NCBI GenBank assembly: GCA_021780625.1
Contig: JAJXYI010000526.1
Coordinates: 1 to 20,047, forward strand
Direction: 5' to 3'
From: a bacterium
Lineage (GTDB): Bacteria; Verrucomicrobiota; Verrucomicrobiae; Opitutales; Opitutaceae
Length of the DNA stretch: 20,047 nt
Under the pieces are notes generated by a model. The model did not search any database. It saw only the letters and a list, made by a program, of their open reading frames with translations, and was not told the origin of the DNA. A program made the translations under genes and the position numbers. This document shows, piece by piece, positions 15,863-20,047 of this stretch (position 1 is its first letter; every line of letters starts with the position of its first letter).

Positions 15863-16027
15863 CCTTTAACCGCTTCGATACCTTCTGATCAACCTGGATG
15901 ACGCAGTTGTATTTGAACCACGGACACAGAGATCACAGAGAAAACTGATTAGAGAATGAAATCTGGACAGGAACTCGATCACCCACGAGGTGAGTGGATT
16001 TTGAACCGAAGAGTCCGCGGTTAAAGG
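15863..16027. repeat. 165-bp interval bounded by 11-bp inverted repeats
   Basis: CCTTTAACCGC (15863-15873) is the exact reverse complement of GCGGTTAAAGG (16017-16027). The interval contains the CACAGAG-type repeat but no gene. No target-site duplication is visible at the edges, so calling it a miniature transposable element is not justified; the inverted repeats themselves are certain. Confidence 0.4.
15916..15945. repeat. CACGGACACAGAG-type intergenic repeat
   Basis: AACCACGGACACAGAG followed by ATCACAGAG and AAAAC (15916-15945) matches a short-period repeat of the AACCACGGAGACACAGAG kind that is scattered in many bacterial genomes, often in spacers with mobile or GxxExxY-type genes. No such gene is present here. 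The family assignment is from memory. Confidence 0.55.
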
Positions 16028-16066
16028 TTGCGGGATCCACAGTGGCAGGGATCCCCATGCCGGCAT

Positions 16067-16771
16067 TCACCGGCCCGTGGACAACAGGTGTGCCCGAAGT
16101 TCGGGCACTTCGCGGCCAAGGGCTTCGGCGACGAGTCCGGCGATCAGCCTCGCTCCCTTCGCGTTGAAATGCGTCCTGTCGGTCGACGTGGCCTCGATCG
16201 TGGCGGTCTCCGCAGGACCGAGACGCTTGTAGAGCTCGCCACTTGAGGCGTGCAGGTCGACCAGCGTCGTATGGGTCGCGGCTGCCACGCGCTTCATCGC
16301 CGCCACGTAGGGCAGAAGCGTATCAACCTTCGTGCGACGCTGAACGGGCGTGACGAGGATTGGAATCGCTCCGGCGGCGCGGGCCTCGGCGACGAAGCGG
16401 GTCAAGAGTTGCGAATACAGCCCGTCCGGGTCCGTGTGCTCGGGTCGGCTGGGCGCGTGGGAATCGTTGTGGCCGAACTGGATCAGGACGTAGGTCGCGC
16501 GACTCTTCAGGACCTTGGTCCACCATCCCTCGCTGAGAAAGGTCTTCGTGCTCCGACCGCTCTTGGCGATATTGTCGATCGCGACCCGGGAATCGAAATA
16601 GGATCCGAGGGCCATGCCCCACCCGTGTTTCGGATTGCTTGCAGGGAAGCTGGCGACTGTGGAGTCGCCCGCGAGCGTGATCCGGATTTTCCCGGAGTCC
16701 TTGGCAAAGGCGCCGACGCTCGATACGAGCGCAAGCGTTGTGAGGACGGCGAACCAGCGGAGCAGTTTCAT
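16067..16771 (-). CDS. Secreted SGNH/GDSL esterase, rhamnogalacturonan acetylesterase-like (CE12)
   Basis: A protein of 234 residues starting with a signal peptide (MKLLRWFAVLTTLALVSSVGAFA, cleavage after Ala23). The SGNH blocks are complete: LAGDSTVA with nucleophile Ser37, the oxyanion glycine in AKSGRST (Gly72), FGHNDS with Asn102, and STDRTHFN with Asp198 and His201. GWGMAL after block I, LIQFGHND and ILVTPVQRR are typical of carbohydrate esterase family 12, which removes acetyl groups from rhamnogalacturonan (pectin) or xylan. Here the WG in GWG replaces the longer spacing of lipolytic GDSL enzymes. I chose ATG 16771 because the 18 residues before it in the open frame are not signal-like. 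It is divergent from the GH95 gene 841 bp away, so both may serve the same polysaccharide. A small hairpin (GCCTGC 16802-16807 with GCAGGC 16812-16817) lies in its leader. Confidence 0.9.
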   Translation of the reverse strand: MKLLRWFAVLTTLALVSSVGAFAKDSGKIRITLAGDSTVASFPASNPKHGWGMALGSYFDSRVAIDNIAKSGRSTKTFLSEGWWTKVLKSRATYVLIQFGHNDSHAPSRPEHTDPDGLYSQLLTRFVAEARAAGAIPILVTPVQRRTKVDTLLPYVAAMKRVAAATHTTLVDLHASSGELYKRLGPAETATIEATSTDRTHFNAKGARLIAGLVAEALGREVPELRAHLLSTGR

Positions 16772-16910
16772 GGTGGGGATAAAGGGAACGGGCAAACCGT
16801 CGCCTGCTGGCGCAGGCTCGGGCACGGATCTGACGGATGGGGCCGCACCAAGACAAACCTGTCCGTGCGCTCGTCGTTGCCGGGCGGGACGGAAAACTCG
16901 GATTCATCTC

Positions 16911-17102
16911 ACTCATACACGGCGGTCATTCCCACACGCGGACCAAGTTACCGTCCAAAGTGGAAGAACCGTTACCGTCTTCAATATCACCAATGATTTT
17001 CGCCTTATCACCGCCATCCACTACAACCGCCAGGAAGTGTTCACCCTGCGGTTCCTGACCCACGCTGACTAAGACAAGAACTCTTGGAAGAACTCGCTAT
17101 GA
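16911..17102 (+). pseudogene. higB: higB toxin remnant (HigB mRNA interferase, 5' half missing, internal stop)
   Basis: Reading from about 16911 in the frame of the TAA at 17070 gives RRSFPHADQVTV, then SGRTVTV, then FNITNDFRLITAIHYNRQ and LRFLTHAD. This is the conserved C-terminal half of HigB, a ribosome-dependent mRNA interferase (usual form: FNIxxNxxRLIxAIHYNRQ ... THAEYxK). The codon after HAD, normally Tyr, is TAA. Beyond it the same frame continues DKNSWKNSL to a TGA at 17100-17102, which overlaps the higA ATG at 17099. That overlap is the usual higBA arrangement and shows the TAA is a later mutation. The N-terminal half (about 45 residues) cannot be recognised upstream. The toxin is therefore dead. 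Family identification is from motif memory but strong. Confidence 0.78.
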
Positions 17103-17322
17103 ACACCGCCGCCCTCAATTTCGCCGCCCTGCCCAAGACCTACCCGGGCCTCGTCGCCCTGTACCTGCCGCGCCCCATCCACGACAAAATCGCGTATGAC
17201 GACGCCGTGAAAATCGTCCACACGCTAGTCGGCATAAACTGAATCGTGACCAGGACGATTACCTAGCCCCCATGGCCAAGCTCGTGGAGGTTTACGAAAG
17301 CGAAAACGTGCCCGAGCCAAAG
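17099..17322 (+). pseudogene. higA: higA antitoxin remnant (frameshifted, C-terminal HTH lost)
   Basis: The open frame from ATG 17099 gives 47 residues to TGA 17240, including LPKTYPGLVALYLPRPIHDK and YDDAVKIVHTLVG, which matches the N-terminal part of HigA antitoxins in this family (LPRPIxDxxxY). In the neighbouring frame, starting at 17236, the homology continues as RDQDDYLAPMAKLVEVYE and SENVPEP to about 17322, so a single-base indel near 17233-17240 broke the gene. The DNA-binding HTH domain that should follow is absent; instead the sequence turns into an opposite-strand transposase fragment. Its start overlaps the end of the higB remnant by 4 bp. Without the HTH it cannot act as an autorepressor. 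The call is from recognised motifs and order, not from a search. Confidence 0.75.
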
Positions 17323-17334
17323 GTGATCTATAAA

Positions 17335-17463
17335 GCCAGTCTTCCGATCGGCTTCCCGCAACAGCCCCCCGTCGCTGCTCACTGCTCCACCTTCCAAATC
17401 GGACTCAATCTTCCGCCGATTCGTTCTTGAAAACTCAAGCCTCTGCCCATTCGATTCTTCCAT
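17335..17463 (-). mobile_element. IS1380-type transposase N-terminal remnant
   Basis: On the minus strand ATG 17463 starts a frame whose first 43 residues include LEFSRTNRRKIESDLEGG, then AVSSDGGLL and READRKTG. This is the N-terminal signature of IS1380-family transposases (FxGGxxSSDGGLLLLRExDRxxGL). Two leucines of the usual LLLL run are missing. After about 17335 the frame no longer matches and merely reads the antisense of higA. Catalytic DDE residues are absent, so it is a fragment. The stretch just outside (17474-17492, CCCGTTTTGTGTTTACAAC) may be the old element end. Identification is from motif memory. Confidence 0.65.
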
Positions 17464-17527
17464 CGCGCGTCACCCCGTTTTGTGTTTACAACTCCTTCAA
17501 TGATAGAGATTTGATGGACACGCGATA

Positions 17528-17554
17528 CCTATCTAATGAGACATTTAGGCTAGG
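17528..17554. promoter_or_regulatory. Imperfect inverted repeat upstream of the GH95 gene (possible operator)
   Basis: CCTATCTAATG (17528-17538) and CATTTAGGCTAGG (17542-17554) are near reverse complements around AGA, allowing two single-base gaps and one mismatch. It lies about 60 bp before the fucosidase ATG in AT-richer sequence, a plausible place for a regulator site. No regulator is assigned. Confidence 0.25.
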
Positions 17555-17612
17555 TTTGCGGCCTGACTCCATGCCACGGTCGCCCTATGCCTCAAATACC
17601 CTCCCCGCGACC

Positions 17613-19955
17613 ATGCCTCCTATCCGCCTCCTTGCCCTCGTTGCCGCGCTCTCGTCGCTGACGCCCCTCTTCTCGGCGCAATCCACCGATCCCGTGCTCT
17701 GGTATCGCGAACCGGCACACGAGGCGATCACCGAGGCGCTCCCTATCGGCAACGGCCGCCTCGGCGCGCTCGTCACCGGCGGCGTATCCACCGAATGCCT
17801 CGAACTCAACGAGTCGACCCTCTGGGCCGGCGGGCCCTACAACGCCGCCAACCCCAAGGGCCCCGCAGCCCTCCCGGAAATCCGCCGGCTCGTATTCACC
17901 GGACACTACAAGGAGGCCCAGGATCTCTGCGCCCGGACAATGATGGGAAATCCCCTCGGCGAGCTGCCCTACCAACCGCTCGGCGACATCAGGGCCGAAT
18001 TTCTCGGACAGGGCCCCGTCTCCGGTTACCGCCGCGAACTCGATTTGGACCGCGCTCTCGCGCGGGTCTCCTATGACGCGAACGGCGTCCACTACACTCG
18101 CGAATATTTCGTCAGCTACCCAGACCAGGCGATCGTGATGCGCTTCACGGCCAGCAAACCCGGCGCCATCAGCTGTATCCTTTCTTTCGATTCACCCGAG
18201 CGCGACGTGGGCACGGACGTCTGGACGGGGGGAATACGCATGCATGGCCGCAACCTCGATGCGTCAGGCGTGAAAGGTGCGCTGACCTTCGTGGCCGAGG
18301 CCCGCGTATCGGCCACGGGAGGACGAGTGACGCCCGGCGAACGCATCCTGACCATTCGCCACGCAGACTCAGTCACCATCGTCCTCGACGCCGCCACGAG
18401 CTACCGCTCCTGGAACGACGTCAGCGGCGATCCCTATGAGATCGTCCAGGACCGTCTTGCGAAGTCAGCCGATCGCAGCTTCGCCGACCTCCTGGCCCGC
18501 CACGAGGCCGATTTTCGTCCGAAATTCGAGCGCTTGCGCCTCGACCTCGGAGCCCTACGGAATCCCGGGCTCTCCGCGGACGAGCAGCTCGACGCAAACG
18601 CCCGCAATCCCGACCCCGCGGTGGCAGCCCTCTATTTCGACTTTGCCCGCTACCTGCTCCTGTCCTGTTCCCGCCCGGGCGGCCAGCCCGCCACTCTCCA
18701 GGGGCTCTGGAACGACCAGATCTATCCGCCTTGGGGAAGCAAATACACGGTGAACATCAACACCGAGATGAATTACTGGCCCGCGGATCCGGGCAACCTC
18801 GGCGACTGTGTGCAGCCGTTGCTGCATCTCGTCGAGGACCTCGCCCAGAGCGGTGCACGCACGGCGAAGATCGAATACGGGGCGGGCGGCTGGGTCTGCC
18901 ACCACAACACCGATCTGTGGCGCGGCACCGCGCCCGTCGACGGCCCGTTCTGGGGCATGTGGCCCACGGGCGGCGCGTGGCTCTGCCTCCAGCTGTGGGA
19001 GCACTATCAGTACACCGGCGACCGCGCCTTCCTCGAGCGCCTGTACCCGCTGATGAAGGGATCCGCGCAATTCTTCCTGGACACCCTTGTCAGGGACCCG
19101 TCCGGCCGCTACCTCGTCGTGTGCCCGAGCGTATCGCCCGAACACGCACACGCGCCGGACGTGAGTATCGCGGCGGGCACGACAATGGACAATACGATCC
19201 TGCGCGACCTCTTCGCCGACTGCGCGGAAGCGGCGCAGACGCTTGGGGTCGATTCTGAATTCCGCACCGAGGTGCTCCAGGCTCGCGCCAAGCTGCCGCC
19301 CTTCCGCATCGGCAAAGGCGGTTACCTACAGGAATGGATGCAGGACTGGGACGCCCAGGCGCCCGACATCCACCACCGGCACGTCTCCCACCTGTTTGGG
19401 CTTTTTCCGTCGCAACAGATCACCCTGGGCACCACTCCCGCCCTGGCCAAGGCCGCGATCAAGACCCTGGAGATGCGCGGCGATCTCAGCACGGGCTGGA
19501 GCCTCGCATGGAAAATCAATCTCTGGGCCCGCCTCCGCCAGGGCAATCACGCATGGAAGCTGCTCCAGGACCTCCTGAATCCAAGCCGCACCTACAGCAA
19601 TTTCTTCGACGCCCATCCGCCGTTCCAGATTGACGGCAATTTCGGCGGCGCCTCGGGCATCATGGAGATGCTCGTCCAAAGCCGCCTGCTCGGCCCCGTC
19701 CGTTCCGGCCAGCCGACGCCGGTCGAAGTCGATCTCCTGCCCGCCCTGCCGGATGCCTGGCCGACCGGAAGCGTCAAGGGCATCTGCGCCCGGGGCGGAC
19801 TCGTGCTGGATCTCGAATGGTCCGGCCACCGACTTCACAAGGCGGTGATCAGGGCCACGATTCCCGCAACCCTGGACCTGCGCTACGCCGGAAAATCCGT
19901 CACACGGACACTCGCCGCAGGTCAGTCGCTCAGCATCGACGCCGATCAGCTCTGA
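17613..19955 (+). CDS. Secreted GH95 alpha-L-fucosidase (or alpha-L-galactosidase)
   Basis: A protein of 780 residues, typical for family GH95. A signal peptide (MPPIRLLALVAALSSLTPLFSA) is followed by LWYREPAHEAITEALPIGNGRLGALVTGG, the start of the N-terminal beta-sandwich. The (alpha/alpha)6 barrel carries the family catalytic residues: Asn381 and Asn383 in VNINTEMNYWPA, Glu510 in CPSVSPEHA and Asp674 in FQIDGNFGGASG, which correspond to the Asn/Asn/Glu/Asp set known in bifidobacterial AfcA. The family removes alpha-1,2-linked L-fucose by inversion; some members prefer L-galactose. HHRHVSHLFGLFP is also conserved. The open frame reaches back to 17427, but those 62 residues run into the IS1380 scar and are not signal-like, so ATG 17613 is used. 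With the divergent CE12 esterase it suggests attack on pectin side chains or fucosylated hemicellulose. Confidence 0.95.
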   Translation: MPPIRLLALVAALSSLTPLFSAQSTDPVLWYREPAHEAITEALPIGNGRLGALVTGGVSTECLELNESTLWAGGPYNAANPKGPAALPEIRRLVFTGHYKEAQDLCARTMMGNPLGELPYQPLGDIRAEFLGQGPVSGYRRELDLDRALARVSYDANGVHYTREYFVSYPDQAIVMRFTASKPGAISCILSFDSPERDVGTDVWTGGIRMHGRNLDASGVKGALTFVAEARVSATGGRVTPGERILTIRHADSVTIVLDAATSYRSWNDVSGDPYEIVQDRLAKSADRSFADLLARHEADFRPKFERLRLDLGALRNPGLSADEQLDANARNPDPAVAALYFDFARYLLLSCSRPGGQPATLQGLWNDQIYPPWGSKYTVNINTEMNYWPADPGNLGDCVQPLLHLVEDLAQSGARTAKIEYGAGGWVCHHNTDLWRGTAPVDGPFWGMWPTGGAWLCLQLWEHYQYTGDRAFLERLYPLMKGSAQFFLDTLVRDPSGRYLVVCPSVSPEHAHAPDVSIAAGTTMDNTILRDLFADCAEAAQTLGVDSEFRTEVLQARAKLPPFRIGKGGYLQEWMQDWDAQAPDIHHRHVSHLFGLFPSQQITLGTTPALAKAAIKTLEMRGDLSTGWSLAWKINLWARLRQGNHAWKLLQDLLNPSRTYSNFFDAHPPFQIDGNFGGASGIMEMLVQSRLLGPVRSGQPTPVEVDLLPALPDAWPTGSVKGICARGGLVLDLEWSGHRLHKAVIRATIPATLDLRYAGKSVTRTLAAGQSLSIDADQL

Positions 19956-19976
19956 GACCTGCCAGGGGGGCGCCTC

Positions 19977-20047
19977 TCAGGCCTCCCCTCCGTTGCCCAG
20001 CTTCACACGCAGCCCGTCGTAGGCGAGGCCCACTCCCGGCGGCAGCT
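19977..20047 (-). CDS. 3' end of an unidentified convergent gene (partial)
   Basis: On the minus strand a frame enters from the right edge and ends at TGA (19979-19977), giving 22 residues that read LPPGVGLAYDGLRVKLGNGG then EA. Third codon positions are almost all G or C, like the real genes here, while the other minus frame without a stop shows no such bias. It would end 21 bp from the fucosidase stop, as a convergent neighbour. Too little is present to name a family. Confidence 0.45.
   Translation of the reverse strand, partial: LPPGVGLAYDGLRVKLGNGGEA

Larger units (their letters stand above)
15467..16066. other. 600-bp gene-free region with hairpins and decayed repeats
   Basis: I find no convincing gene on either strand between the dehydrogenase and the esterase. 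The open frames here translate repeat sequence and hairpins. The left part (to about 15640) is a row of GC-rich hairpins. The right part is less GC-rich than the genes and holds degenerate short-period repeats and a pair of 11-bp inverted repeats, listed separately. Confidence 0.7.
16772..17612. other. Spacer between esterase and fucosidase: scar of decayed mobile and toxin-antitoxin genes
   Basis: This 841-bp spacer holds no intact gene. From left to right I see the esterase leader (to about 16900), the C-terminal half of a higB toxin gene, a frameshifted higA antitoxin gene, an IS1380-type transposase remnant on the opposite strand, and about 100 bp of leader for the GH95 gene. It reads as an insertion scar between two divergently transcribed carbohydrate-active genes. 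Confidence 0.7.

Noticed and set aside
15556..16066. Two minus-strand open frames (89 and 66 residues) in the gene-free region
   Set aside because: They translate hairpins and CACAGAG-type repeats, lack coding-like third-position bias, and have no domain.
17263..17334. Continuation of the IS1380 fragment as FIDHLWLGHVFAFVNLHEL
   Set aside because: This is the antisense of the higA remnant, whose sense reading matches its family well; the resemblance to the transposase motif RVFAIALGYEDL is superficial.
1..20047. CRISPR array, rRNA or phage genes
   Set aside because: No regularly spaced direct repeats with unique spacers, no rRNA-like sequence and no phage structural genes were seen.

Overview
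The window is GC-rich DNA from a Gram-negative bacterium that degrades plant or algal polysaccharides. Shine-Dalgarno sequences are weak or absent before almost every gene. An alpha-L-fucosidase of family GH95 lies beside a rhamnogalacturonan-acetylesterase-like enzyme, and the spacers carry degenerate intergenic repeats. My best guess is Verrucomicrobiota, near Opitutaceae; this rests on overall style and no marker gene is present.

Layout. (1) 1-6064, plus strand: the 3' end of a response-regulator receiver domain overlaps a complete tripartite RND efflux operon (adaptor, MdtB/MdtC-like permease, NodT-type outer-membrane lipoprotein). The first two junctions overlap and the third has a 2-bp gap. 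(2) 6065-7118: a TetR-family repressor gene with a perfect inverted-repeat operator directly in front of it, a strong Rho-independent terminator behind it, and a second copy of half of the operator just past the terminator. (3) 7119-15466, plus strand: a six-gene cluster of thioredoxin, RND adaptor, AcrB/HAE1-type RND permease, MFS transporter, NodT-type outer-membrane factor and short-chain dehydrogenase, with gaps of 14-98 bp. The shared operator motif suggests the TetR protein controls both itself and this cluster. Combined export and redox chemistry suggests a response to reactive or electrophilic toxic compounds; that is inference.

(4) 15467-16066 has no gene. It holds several hairpins, including a perfect 12-bp stem, and decayed short-period intergenic repeats. 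(5) 16067-16771, minus strand: a secreted SGNH esterase of the CE12 type. (6) 16772-17612 is a scar between the esterase and the fucosidase. It contains a broken higB-higA toxin-antitoxin pair (one in-frame stop, one frameshift, antitoxin 3' end lost) joined to the N-terminal remnant of an IS1380-type transposase on the opposite strand. (7) 17613-19955, plus strand: a complete secreted GH95 enzyme. (8) The last 71 bases look like the 3' end of a convergent minus-strand gene.

No complete novel system was found. The points most worth a second look are the thioredoxin/RND/MFS/SDR cluster with its shared TetR operator, the cysteine-rich regulator, the outer-membrane factor without a lipidation cysteine, and the higBA/IS1380 scar.
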